This document shows, in pieces, positions 16,607 to 24,987 of a stretch of 52,834 bases of DNA. The position numbers and the translations under genes are program-made. Location: contig CAAGDG010000099.1 of assembly GCA_900768515.1 (NCBI GenBank), positions 1-52,834 on the forward strand, read 5' to 3'. A model generated the notes under the pieces. The model saw only the letters and a program-made list of their open reading frames with translations, ran no database searches and was not told the origin of the DNA. The DNA comes from Lentisphaeria bacterium (GTDB lineage Bacteria; Verrucomicrobiota; Lentisphaeria; Victivallales; Victivallaceae). Position 1 is the stretch's first letter. Each line of letters begins with the position of its first letter.

Positions 16607-18379
16607 TCAGTTGGCGTTCGGCTGGAGCGTCAGCAGAAACTCGATGTTGGTTTTGACCTTCTTCAGGCGGCCGAGCAGAAGTTCCATCGCTTCCGCCGGC
16701 GGGACCCCGTTGATCGCCTTGCGCAGAATCCAGACCTTGCTGAGCTCGTCCGGATGGAGCAGCAGCTCCTCCTTCCGGGTGCCGGACTTCTCGACGTTGA
16801 TCGCCGGGTAGATCCGGCGGTCGGAGACGGAGCGGTCGAGATGCAGCTCCATGTTGCCGGTTCCCTTGAACTCCTCGAAGATCACATCGTCCATCCGGCT
16901 GCCGGTTTCGATGAGCGCGGTCGCGATGATGGTCAGACTGCCGTGCCCCTCGATGTTCCGGGCCGCGCCGAAGATCTTCTTGGGTTTGTGAAGCGCGGTC
17001 GCGTCGACGCCGCCGGTCAGGATCTTGCCGCTGTGCGGCTGCAGTGTGTTGTAGGCGCGGGCGAGCCGGGTGATGCTGTCGAGCAGAATGACCACGTCCT
17101 GTTTGTATTCGACCATGCGCTTGGCTTTTTCAATGACCATTTCCGCAACCTGGACATGGCGTTCCGGGGGTTCGTCGAAGGTGGAGCTGATCACTTCGGC
17201 GTCGACGCTGCGTTTCATGTCGGTGACCTCTTCCGGGCGTTCGTCGATCAGCAGGATGATCAGTTTGACCTCCGGGTTGTTCGCCCGGATGCTGTTGGCC
17301 AGTTTCTGGAGCAGGACGGTTTTGCCGGTCCGCGGCGGCGCGACGATCAGGCCGCGCTGTCCCTTGCCGATCGGGGTGACCAGGTCGACGATCCGGGTCG
17401 AGTAGTCGGCCGGGTCGTGTTCGAGCACCAGCCGCTGGGTCGGGAAGTAGGGAACCAGACTGTTGAAGGGAATGATCTCCTTTTTACGTTCCGGCGAATC
17501 GTTGTTGATGCTCTCGACCTTCAGCATTGCGAAGAAACGTTCCTTCTCCCGCGGCGTGCGGATCTGTCCGGCCACGAAGTCGCCGGTTTTCAGCGCGAAA
17601 CGTTTGATCTGCGAGGGACTCAGATAGATATCCTCGGAGCAGGGAAGGTAACAGTAGCTCGGAGAACGCAGGAAACCGAATCCGTCCGGAAGCACCTCCA
17701 GGTAGCCGGAGCCGTACATCTGACCGCATTTTTCGGCGTTGGCCCGCAGAATTTCGCAGACCAGCGTGGACTTGTCCAGTGCGCCGATTCCTTCGATGCC
17801 GAGCTCCGCGCCCATCGCGGCCAGTTCCTGCATCGACTTTTCCTGCAGCTCCGAGATGTTCAAACTGGGAACGACATGGTCGCGCGTCTGCCCTTCCGCC
17901 TGCCGGATGTTCTCCTCGCCGCCGTTGCCGTTGTTGTTGTTATTGTTGCCGTTGTTGTTGCGGTTCTCCCGGTTCCGGCCGTGATCGTTGCGATTGTTGT
18001 TCCGGTTGCCGTTGAAATCGCGGTCTCGCCGGTTGCGGCGCTGCTCCTGACGGTGTTCCGGTTCCTCGGCGGGGGTGGATGGAATTGCCGCGGGTTCCTC
18101 CGGGGTCGCTTCCGCCCCGAGTTTTTTCATCATCAGCTCGATCAGCTGTTCGTCGTCATTCGGCCGCGGGGCGGTCGCGGGCGCTCCGTGGTCCGCCTCC
18201 TCGAAGAGAGGCGCCTCCTCGTTTTTGCGTCTGCGGCGCGGGGGCTGCCGGTTTTCATTGGCGTCATTTTCCGGGAGCGGATTTTTGCGTGGGCGCCCTC
18301 TGCGGCGCGGTGCCGGCTGCCCCGCGTTTTCTCCGTTCTGGTTTTCTGCGGGCGGAATCAGATCAGTCGTCTCATCCAT
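16607..18379 (-). CDS. rho: Transcription termination factor Rho with long Asn/Arg-rich N-terminal extension
   Basis: RNA helicase that ends transcription. It has 590 residues against about 420 in E. coli. Residues 1-170 are an added low-complexity region: an AT-hook-like RRRGRPRK, acidic patches, then 111-153 made almost only of Arg, Asn, Asp and Gly. The Rho N-terminal helical domain is at about 171-215 and the cold-shock RNA-binding fold at about 220-290 (GYLEVLPDGFGFLRS). The ATPase follows, with Walker A APPRTGKTVLLQ (347-358) and LLIDERPEEVTDM. All catalytic motifs look intact. It begins 6 nt after coaE. The extension is likely disordered and RNA-binding; similar extensions are known in Bacteroides and Actinobacteria. 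Confidence 0.97.
   Translation of the reverse strand: MDETTDLIPPAENQNGENAGQPAPRRRGRPRKNPLPENDANENRQPPRRRRKNEEAPLFEEADHGAPATAPRPNDDEQLIELMMKKLGAEATPEEPAAIPSTPAEEPEHRQEQRRNRRDRDFNGNRNNNRNDHGRNRENRNNNGNNNNNNGNGGEENIRQAEGQTRDHVVPSLNISELQEKSMQELAAMGAELGIEGIGALDKSTLVCEILRANAEKCGQMYGSGYLEVLPDGFGFLRSPSYCYLPCSEDIYLSPSQIKRFALKTGDFVAGQIRTPREKERFFAMLKVESINNDSPERKKEIIPFNSLVPYFPTQRLVLEHDPADYSTRIVDLVTPIGKGQRGLIVAPPRTGKTVLLQKLANSIRANNPEVKLIILLIDERPEEVTDMKRSVDAEVISSTFDEPPERHVQVAEMVIEKAKRMVEYKQDVVILLDSITRLARAYNTLQPHSGKILTGGVDATALHKPKKIFGAARNIEGHGSLTIIATALIETGSRMDDVIFEEFKGTGNMELHLDRSVSDRRIYPAINVEKSGTRKEELLLHPDELSKVWILRKAINGVPPAEAMELLLGRLKKVKTNIEFLLTLQPNAN
17921..17962. repeat. GTT/GCC trinucleotide-rich tract inside rho
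   Basis: An imperfect run of GTT and GCC triplets (plus strand) encodes the poly-Asn stretch of Rho. Such tracts can change length by slippage without breaking the frame. Confidence 0.7.
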
Positions 18380-18385
18380 GGTCGT

Positions 18386-18982
18386 TTACAAATCCTCTAA
18401 TTGATGAATCAAATTTTTTGTCTGCAATTCAAGTTCTTCGCGGCTGCCGTTGTTGATCAAAGCATAGTCGGCCCGTTCCAGCTTGAGATCCGGAGAGAGC
18501 TGGCGCGCTTCGCGGCGGCGGATCTCTTCGGGCGTGAAGCCGCGGAGCCGGGCGAGCCGGGCGTGGCGGATTTCCGGCGCGGCCCAGACCGCGGCCACCG
18601 CGTCGAACCGGTCGGCGAACCCCGCCTCGTAGAGCAGCGGAATTTCAAAAGCTCCGTGTTTTCCCGCGAAACGGCACTCCGCGATCCGGCGCTCCACCTC
18701 CCGGATGACCAGCGGGTGGAGCATCTTATTCAGAAACTCCAGTTCGGCCGGGTCCGCGAAGACGATTTTCCCGACTGCCGCGCGGTTGACCGACCCGTCG
18801 GCGGCGATGACGGCCGGGCCCCATCGCTCCCGGATTGCTCCGGCAAGTTCTCCGGCGGGATCGGCGTAGAGCTGATGGCAGAGGGCGTCGGCGTCGGCGA
18901 CTTCCCATCGTGGAGAGGCGGAAAAAACCGCCAGCACTGCGCTTTTTCCGCAACCGAAAGCGCCGGTAATTCCAAGAATCAT
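18386..18982 (-). CDS. coaE: Dephospho-CoA kinase
   Basis: Phosphorylates dephospho-CoA with ATP, the last step to coenzyme A. It has 198 residues, the normal size. The P-loop GITGAFGCGKSAV is at residues 4-16. DADALCHQLYAD, the HPLVIREVE segment and EIPLLYEAG (substrate lid and core) follow. ATG 18982 has only a weak ribosome site. It heads the minus-strand cluster with rho 6 nt downstream. A Nudix gene is divergent. Confidence 0.95.
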   Translation of the reverse strand: MILGITGAFGCGKSAVLAVFSASPRWEVADADALCHQLYADPAGELAGAIRERWGPAVIAADGSVNRAAVGKIVFADPAELEFLNKMLHPLVIREVERRIAECRFAGKHGAFEIPLLYEAGFADRFDAVAAVWAAPEIRHARLARLRGFTPEEIRRREARQLSPDLKLERADYALINNGSREELELQTKNLIHQLEDL

Positions 18983-19170
18983 AATTGTCTGCCTGCAGTT
19001 TCCCAGCCGGCGGCCGCTCCACTGTGCGAACCGGGGGAACGGATGGATCTTTATCGGGTGTTGAAATAAAAAGAAACAAGAAAGAACCGGTGTAAGACCG
19101 GCAATTACTTTTACTTTAACTTGAAATTGCCGATTTTCAAGTGCATCTTAAAGGAAAAAGCGAGGTTTTT

Positions 19171-19746
19171 ATGTTGCAGCAGATTCTGGGAAGCAAAATT
19201 CTGGGACGGGGGCGGTTTCTCTCCCTTCGTGAGATCGCGTTTCGGGACGACCGGGGCCGGGAACGGCTCTGGGAGAGCGTCGACCGCTCCGGGAACGGTT
19301 CTGCGGCCTTTGTGCTGGCCCGGATTGTCCCCGACGATCAATTTCTGTTTGTGCGGCAGTTCCGGCCCCCGGTCGGCCGGCTGATGCTGGAGTTTCCGGC
19401 CGGACTCATCGATCCGGGGGAGACTCCGGAGCAGACCGCGGTGCGCGAACTTTACGAGGAGACTGGATTTTCCGGACGGGTGCTCGCCGTGAGCCGTCCC
19501 GGGTTCAGTTCTCCCGGCCTGACCGGGGAGGCGATCACCATGGTCACGATGGAGATCGACGGCGACGCCTGCCGCGGGCGGAAAATCGCCCCCCACCCCG
19601 AGGATTCCGAGTCGATCGAGGTGTTCCGGGTCGATCGCCGCCGCCTCTCCGGCTTCGTCGCAGAACAGGAGGCCGCCGGCGTCGGGATCGATACCAAGAT
19701 CTACGCTTTTCTCGCCGGACTGGCGCTCGCCGCGCCGTCCGCCTGA
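19171..19746 (+). CDS. Nudix hydrolase, ADP-ribose pyrophosphatase-like
   Basis: A 191-residue hydrolase of nucleoside diphosphate linked compounds. The Nudix box is complete: GLIDPGE, seven residues, then RELYEETGF. A proline-rich upstream strand (FVRQFRPPVGRLMLEFPAG) resembles ADP-sugar/ADP-ribose pyrophosphatases (NudF type). ATG 19171 follows GAGG by 5 nt; an upstream in-frame GTG at 19141 looks unused. It stands alone, divergent from coaE and 124 nt ahead of arnA. The substrate is not proven by sequence. Confidence 0.88.
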   Translation: MLQQILGSKILGRGRFLSLREIAFRDDRGRERLWESVDRSGNGSAAFVLARIVPDDQFLFVRQFRPPVGRLMLEFPAGLIDPGETPEQTAVRELYEETGFSGRVLAVSRPGFSSPGLTGEAITMVTMEIDGDACRGRKIAPHPEDSESIEVFRVDRRRLSGFVAEQEAAGVGIDTKIYAFLAGLALAAPSA

Positions 19747-19870
19747 GGTCGGAAACGAAAATATTTCGAGAATCGGCCGGCGGATTCTGGAAATCCGGCG
19801 GTTGAGGCGCTATATTATTGCGATTATTCATACTGCAACGGGTTGAGAAACTGCGGAAAGGTGCCCTTTC

Positions 19871-21865
19871 ATGAAATGTGTCGTTCTTGCCTATCACAAT
19901 ATCGGGCGCGCCGGGATTGAAGCGCTTCTGAGGAATGGATTCGAAATCAGCGCGGTCTTCACCCACCGGGACAATCCGGATGAGAATATCTGGTTCGGCT
20001 CGGTGGCGGAACTCGCGGGAGAGCACGGCATCCCCGTCTTCGCTCCGGAGTCGATCAACCACCCGGTCTGGGTCGAACGGATCCGGGCGATGGCGCCGGA
20101 TTTCATTTTCAGCTTCTACTACCGGGAACTGGTCAAACCGGAGATTCTCGCCATTCCGGCGAAGGGGTGTGTGAATCTGCACGGCTCTCTGCTGCCGAAG
20201 TACCGTGGCCGGGTTCCGCTCAACTGGGCGATCATCAACGGCGAGAAGGAGACCGGCGTCACGCTTCACTACATGACCAGCCGCGCCGACGCCGGCGACA
20301 TCATCGGCCAGGAGCGGTTTGAGATTACGGAGGACGATACCGCCCGGACCGTCTTCGGCAAGGCGGAAGCCGCGGCGGGAAAACTGCTCGACGAGATGCT
20401 TCCCCGACTGGCCGACGGAACCGCTCCCCGGATCGCCCAGAACGAGGCGGAGGCCACCTGTTTCGGCGGCCGCCGCCCCGCCGACGGCGAGATCGACTGG
20501 CGCAGGAGCGCGACCGAGGTGCGCAATCTGGTCCGCGCGGTGACCCGGCCCTACCCGGGAGCCTTCAGTTTCATCGGGGACCGCAAGTGCTTCTTCTGGG
20601 CGGTGGATGTGGTCGAGCCCTCCCGCAAGGCCGCTCCGGGAACGGTGCTCTCCTCTGTCCCCTTCACCATCGCCTGCGGCGAGGGCGCGGTGCGGGTTCG
20701 TTCCGGTCAGCTTGACGGCGGGGTCTTTCTGGCCGGGGATCAGCTCGCCTCCGACGCCCGGATCGTCAGCAACATGGTGTTCGGCTCCGACCCGCGCAAG
20801 ATCCGCGAGGCCTCCCGCCGGAAGTCGGTGCTGATTCTCGGCGTCAACGGCTTCATCGGCAGCCACATCAGCGAACGGCTGCTCGATTCCGGCAAATACG
20901 ACGTTTACGGGCTGGACCTCCGGCACAACTACATCGACCATCTGCTCGACCGCCCCGGTTTCCATTTCCGCGAGGGGGACATCTCGATTCACCGCGAGTG
21001 GATCGAGTACCACATCCGCAAGTGCGACATCGTGCTGCCGCTGGTCGCGATCGCCACACCGATCGAATACACCCGCAATCCGCTGCGGGTGTTTGAGCTG
21101 GATTTCGAGGAGAACCTCCGGATTGTCCGCTACTGCGTGAAGTACAACAAGCGGATCATTTTCCCCTCGACCAGCGAGGTGTACGGCATGTGCGAGGATC
21201 CGCAGTTCGACGAGGACAACTCCAAGCTGGTCACCGGTCCGATCCGGATGCAGCGCTGGATCTATTCGACCTGCAAGCAGCTGCTGGACCGGGTGATCTG
21301 GGCCTACGGCGCCAAGGGGCAGCTGCAGTTCACGCTGTTCCGGCCGTTCAACTGGATCGGACCGCGGCTGGACAGTCTGACCAGCGCCCGGATCGGCTCC
21401 TCCCGCGCCATCACCCAGCTGATTCTGAACCTGGTGCAGGGTTCTCCGATCCAGCTGATCGACGGCGGCGAGCAGAAGCGCTGCTTCGTGGACATCAAGG
21501 AGGGTGCGGAGGCGCTGTTCCGGATCATCGAGAATGAGAACAACTGCTGCGCCGGGAAGATCATCAATATCGGCAATCCGGCGAACGAGGCGAGCATCAA
21601 AACCATGGCCGAAATGCTGGTCAAGAAGTTCGACGAGCATCCGCTGCGCAGCAAGTTCCCCCCCTTCGCCGGCTATCTGGTGGTGGAGTCGGGCGCTTTC
21701 TACGGCAAGGGATATCAGGACATGCAGCACCGGGTGCCGAGCATCCGCAACGCCCGGAAGTTCCTGAACTGGGAGCCGAAGATCTCCCTGGAGCAGTCGA
21801 TCGAAACCACGCTCGATTTCTTCCTGCAGGAGGCGATCAAATCCGGTGAGTTCACCATCGACTGA
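19871..21865 (+). CDS. arnA: Bifunctional UDP-glucuronate decarboxylase / UDP-4-amino-4-deoxy-L-arabinose formyltransferase
   Basis: Two enzymes of the lipid A aminoarabinose pathway in one 664-residue chain, the same size as E. coli ArnA. The N-terminal formyltransferase (about 1-305) keeps Asn102, His104 and Asp140 in VNLHGSLLPKYRGR and SRADAGDIIGQ. The C-terminal NAD-dependent decarboxylase (about 316-660) has the Rossmann GVNGFIGSH, the active-site STSEVYG with Glu436, and Tyr465/Lys469 in YSTCK. Residue numbering nearly matches E. coli. arnD follows 11 nt later. arnB, arnC and arnT are not in the window, so the pathway is either split or incomplete. Function is expected to be cationic antimicrobial peptide resistance. 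Confidence 0.95.
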   Translation: MKCVVLAYHNIGRAGIEALLRNGFEISAVFTHRDNPDENIWFGSVAELAGEHGIPVFAPESINHPVWVERIRAMAPDFIFSFYYRELVKPEILAIPAKGCVNLHGSLLPKYRGRVPLNWAIINGEKETGVTLHYMTSRADAGDIIGQERFEITEDDTARTVFGKAEAAAGKLLDEMLPRLADGTAPRIAQNEAEATCFGGRRPADGEIDWRRSATEVRNLVRAVTRPYPGAFSFIGDRKCFFWAVDVVEPSRKAAPGTVLSSVPFTIACGEGAVRVRSGQLDGGVFLAGDQLASDARIVSNMVFGSDPRKIREASRRKSVLILGVNGFIGSHISERLLDSGKYDVYGLDLRHNYIDHLLDRPGFHFREGDISIHREWIEYHIRKCDIVLPLVAIATPIEYTRNPLRVFELDFEENLRIVRYCVKYNKRIIFPSTSEVYGMCEDPQFDEDNSKLVTGPIRMQRWIYSTCKQLLDRVIWAYGAKGQLQFTLFRPFNWIGPRLDSLTSARIGSSRAITQLILNLVQGSPIQLIDGGEQKRCFVDIKEGAEALFRIIENENNCCAGKIINIGNPANEASIKTMAEMLVKKFDEHPLRSKFPPFAGYLVVESGAFYGKGYQDMQHRVPSIRNARKFLNWEPKISLEQSIETTLDFFLQEAIKSGEFTID

Positions 21866-21876
21866 GCCGGGCGGAA

Positions 21877-22764
21877 ATGAAAACCATCGCGTTACGCATT
21901 GACGTGGACACTCTCCGCGGGACCTCCCGCGGCGTTCCGGCGCTCTGCGAAATTCTGGCGAAACACCGGGTGCGCGGCACCTTCTATTTTTCGGTTGGTC
22001 CGGACAATATGGGCCGCCACCTCTGGCGGCTGTTGAAGCCGGCCTTCCTCTGGAAGATGCTTCGCACCGACGCCGCCGGACTTTACGGGCCGGAGATCGT
22101 GCTGATGGGAACCGCCTGGCCGGGGCCCCGGATCGGCAAACGGTGCCGGACGCAGATTCTGGAGGCGTTCCGGGCCGGTCACGAGATCGGGTTTCACGCC
22201 TGGGATCATCACAAGTCCCAGGCGAAGCTGACCTCGATGAGCAGCGCCGAAATGATTCGCGAATTCGAACGCGGGCTGGCGGAACTTGCCGGAATCACTG
22301 GCGAGATGCCGGCGACCAGCGCTTCTCCCGGCTGGCGGACCAACGACCGGCTGCTGGAGGTCAAGGCGGGGTTTCCGTTCCGGTACAACAGCGACTGCCG
22401 GGGGAGGTCCCCCTTCTATCCGGTGACGGCGGAAGGGGTGCGCGGGCAGCTGCAGATCCCGGTCACGCTGCCGACCTACGACGAGGCGGTCGGCCGGGGC
22501 GGAGTCACCGATGCGAACTACAACGATCATCAGATTTCGCTGCTCAGCGGGGAGCTTCCGAACGTGCTGACCATCCACGCCGAGGCCGAGGGCGGACGCT
22601 GCCGCGGGATGTTCGACGAATATCTTGCCCGGGTAGCGGCGCTCGGTTACGAGGTGATTCCGCTCGGCGAACTGGCGGCGCGGGTCGCTGAGGATGCCCC
22701 TGAGGGGCGGATCGAACTGCGGGCGTTCCCCGGGCGGGAGGGCGTGTTGGCGGTTCAGGTGTGA
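21877..22764 (+). CDS. arnD: 4-deoxy-4-formamido-L-arabinose-phosphoundecaprenol deformylase
   Basis: A polysaccharide-deacetylase-fold enzyme (295 residues) that removes the formyl group from undecaprenyl-phosphate-linked L-Ara4FN on the inner membrane. The metal-site motif LRIDVDT is at residues 6-12 and the FHAWDHHKSQ histidines at about 107-116. SASPGWRTND and VLTIHAEAEGG complete the pocket. Length and the Trp-rich WRLLKPAFLWKM membrane-facing helix fit ArnD rather than a peptidoglycan deacetylase. It is co-transcribed with arnA. Confidence 0.92.
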   Translation: MKTIALRIDVDTLRGTSRGVPALCEILAKHRVRGTFYFSVGPDNMGRHLWRLLKPAFLWKMLRTDAAGLYGPEIVLMGTAWPGPRIGKRCRTQILEAFRAGHEIGFHAWDHHKSQAKLTSMSSAEMIREFERGLAELAGITGEMPATSASPGWRTNDRLLEVKAGFPFRYNSDCRGRSPFYPVTAEGVRGQLQIPVTLPTYDEAVGRGGVTDANYNDHQISLLSGELPNVLTIHAEAEGGRCRGMFDEYLARVAALGYEVIPLGELAARVAEDAPEGRIELRAFPGREGVLAVQV

Positions 22765-22813
22765 CGGTGTGAAACGAATTCAATCCATTGGGAAATTGGA
22801 GTAGCAAAAGGCA

Positions 22814-23266
22814 ATGAATCAAAAGTATGCGTTTCTGGAGAAGATCGGCCGGGAACCCTCCAACCTCATCAAGGGGCTGCAGGCGGTTCAGGGGGCCGAG
22901 GGTTACGTCTCCGACGAGAGCATCGAGGCGATTTCCGAATATTTCGGAATCCCCGCGGTCGAAGTCGAGGGCGTGCTGAGCTTTTACGCCCAGTTCAAGA
23001 GGGTCAAGCCCGGCAAGTACAAGATTGCGGTCTGCGACGGCACCGCCTGCCACATCAAGGGATCGACCCAGGTCCAGGACTGGCTGACCCGGGAACTCGG
23101 CATCGAACCGGGGCAGACCGATGAGAAGGGCCATTTCTCGCTGGAAGTGGTCGCCTGTCTCGGCTGTTGCAGCCTCGCCCCGGTGATGAGCGTGAATGGC
23201 CGGGTTTACGGTAAACTCGACCGCAAGAGCATGACCCGAATTCTGAAGGAGTACGAAGCGAAATGA
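22814..23266 (+). CDS. NuoE/HydC-like [2Fe-2S] subunit of a NAD(P)-linked oxidoreductase
   Basis: A 150-residue thioredoxin-fold iron-sulfur protein. A four-helix N-terminal part is followed by the ferredoxin-like domain with cysteines in CDGTACH and CLGCCSLAP (C-x4-C and C-x3-C), the NuoE/HydC set. It passes electrons between the flavin subunit and other clusters. It overlaps the next gene by four bases (ATGA), which in turn overlaps the third, so the three form one complex. StnA of the Sporomusa-type transhydrogenase is the nearest functional model, by gene order and domains. Confidence 0.9.
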   Translation: MNQKYAFLEKIGREPSNLIKGLQAVQGAEGYVSDESIEAISEYFGIPAVEVEGVLSFYAQFKRVKPGKYKIAVCDGTACHIKGSTQVQDWLTRELGIEPGQTDEKGHFSLEVVACLGCCSLAPVMSVNGRVYGKLDRKSMTRILKEYEAK

Positions 23267-24987
23267 GCAACCCTGCCATCAAAAAAATCCGGGTGGGCGT
23301 CGCCAGCTGCGGCGTCGCCGCCGGCGCCGAAGCGGTGCTCGACCTGCTGCGTTCCATGTCCGGTTCGATTCCGGTCGAGGGCACCGGCTGCCTCGGCCAC
23401 TGTTATGCCGAGCCGCTGGTTGAGGCTGTGCTCGACAACGGCGAATCGGTCTTCTACCGCGACGTCAAGGCCGAACCCGGTCACATTGAGAACATCCTGT
23501 CGCTTGGCGAACGGAACCGGTTCGAAATTCCGGCGGCGCGCAAGGCGATCGAACTGGTCAAGGTCCTGGCGCTGGCCGGCCGGATCGATCCGGTGAATTT
23601 CGATGATTACGTCGCCAACGGCGGCTACCGCGGACTGGAGAAGGCGCTCGCCATGACCCCGCAGCAGGTGGTCGACGAGGTGAAGCTCTCCGGGCTGCGC
23701 GGGCGCGGAGGCGGCGGCTTCCCGACCGGCAACAAGTGGAGCTTTCTCGCTGCGAAACAGGCCGATGAGAAGATCCTGATCTGCAACGCCGACGAGGGCG
23801 ACCCCGGCGCGTTCATGGACCGCTCGCTGATGGAATCGGTGCCGCACCAGGTGCTCGAAGGGATGCTGATCGCCGCCCACGCCACCGGCGCGACCAAGCT
23901 TTTCATCTACTGCCGCGCGGAATATCCGATGGCGATCAAACATCTGAAGATCGCCATCGCGCAGATCTACGAACACAAGCTCAATGTGATCGACGGGCGC
24001 GAGCTTGAGATCATCATCAAAGAGGGCGCCGGCGCCTTCGTCTGCGGCGAGGAGACCGCGCTGATCGCGTCGCTCGAAGGGCAGCGCGGCACGCCGCGGT
24101 TCCGTCCCCCGTTCCCGACCGACAGCGGCTGGAAGGGGTATCCGACCATGATCAACAACGTCGAAACCTACGGCAACGTGCCGCTGATCCTGAACGAGGG
24201 CGGCGCCGCCTTCGCCTCGATCGGAACCGAGGGGAGCAAGGGGACCAAGCTCTTCGCGCTGGCCGGCGACCTCAAGTACCCCGGGCTGGTGGAGGTCCCG
24301 ATGGGGACCACGCTGCGGCAGATCGTCTTCGACATCGGCGGCGCCGATCCGGATCAGGTCAAGGCGGTGCAGACCGGCGGTCCCTCCGGCGGCTGCATCC
24401 CGGTCGAGCTTTTCGACACTCCGGTCGACTATGACTCGCTCCGCAAGCTCGGCGCGATCATGGGTTCCGGCGGCATGATCGTGATCGGCAAGGACCGCTG
24501 CATGGTCGAGACCGCCCGGTACTTCCTGGACTTCACCCACCGCGAGAGCTATGGCAAATGCACCTTCTGCCGGGTCGGCACCACCCGGATGTTCGAGACG
24601 CTCGAACGGATTGTCGCCGGCAAGGGGGAGATGTCGGACATCGCGCTGCTGGAGGATCTCGGTCCGAAGATCCGGATGGGGTCGCTCTGCGGCCTCGGCC
24701 AGACCGCGCCGAATCCGGTGCTGGCCACGCTGCGCTACTACCGCCACGAATACGAAGCGCATGTCCGCGACCACCGGTGCGACGCGCTCCAGTGCAACGC
24801 GCTGGTCGATGTGATGCTCGATCAGGACAAGTGCATCAAATGCAAGCTCTGCATCAAGAATTGTCCGGTCGGGGCGATCTCCGCTGATTTTGTGGTCGAC
24901 AACGCGAAGTGCACCCGCTGCAACACCTGTATCGACAGCTGCCCGAAGAAAGCGATTCGCCGGGTGAAGAAAGGTTCCAACCAATGA
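23263..24987 (+). CDS. NuoF/HydB-like flavin and iron-sulfur subunit
   Basis: A 574-residue NAD(H)-binding electron-transfer subunit. Residues 1-90 are a thioredoxin-like [2Fe-2S] domain with Cys in ASCGVAAGA and GCLGHC. The FMN/NADH core has GLRGRGGGGFPTG, CNADEGDPGAFMDR and GAGAFVCGEETAL. SLBB follows, then CTFCRVGTTR with a [4Fe-4S] site. The C-terminal 60 residues are a two-cluster ferredoxin (CIKCKLCIKNCP and CTRCNTCIDSCP). Complex I NuoF lacks both end domains; this architecture is that of bifurcating HydB/HndC/StnB proteins. It overlaps both neighbours by 4 bases. Confidence 0.93.
   Translation: MSNPAIKKIRVGVASCGVAAGAEAVLDLLRSMSGSIPVEGTGCLGHCYAEPLVEAVLDNGESVFYRDVKAEPGHIENILSLGERNRFEIPAARKAIELVKVLALAGRIDPVNFDDYVANGGYRGLEKALAMTPQQVVDEVKLSGLRGRGGGGFPTGNKWSFLAAKQADEKILICNADEGDPGAFMDRSLMESVPHQVLEGMLIAAHATGATKLFIYCRAEYPMAIKHLKIAIAQIYEHKLNVIDGRELEIIIKEGAGAFVCGEETALIASLEGQRGTPRFRPPFPTDSGWKGYPTMINNVETYGNVPLILNEGGAAFASIGTEGSKGTKLFALAGDLKYPGLVEVPMGTTLRQIVFDIGGADPDQVKAVQTGGPSGGCIPVELFDTPVDYDSLRKLGAIMGSGGMIVIGKDRCMVETARYFLDFTHRESYGKCTFCRVGTTRMFETLERIVAGKGEMSDIALLEDLGPKIRMGSLCGLGQTAPNPVLATLRYYRHEYEAHVRDHRCDALQCNALVDVMLDQDKCIKCKLCIKNCPVGAISADFVVDNAKCTRCNTCIDSCPKKAIRRVKKGSNQ

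Noticed and set aside
19544..21730. 728-codon frame opposite arnA
   Set aside because: The plus strand encodes ArnA with all catalytic residues; the reverse product is His/Arg/Asp-rich without domains.
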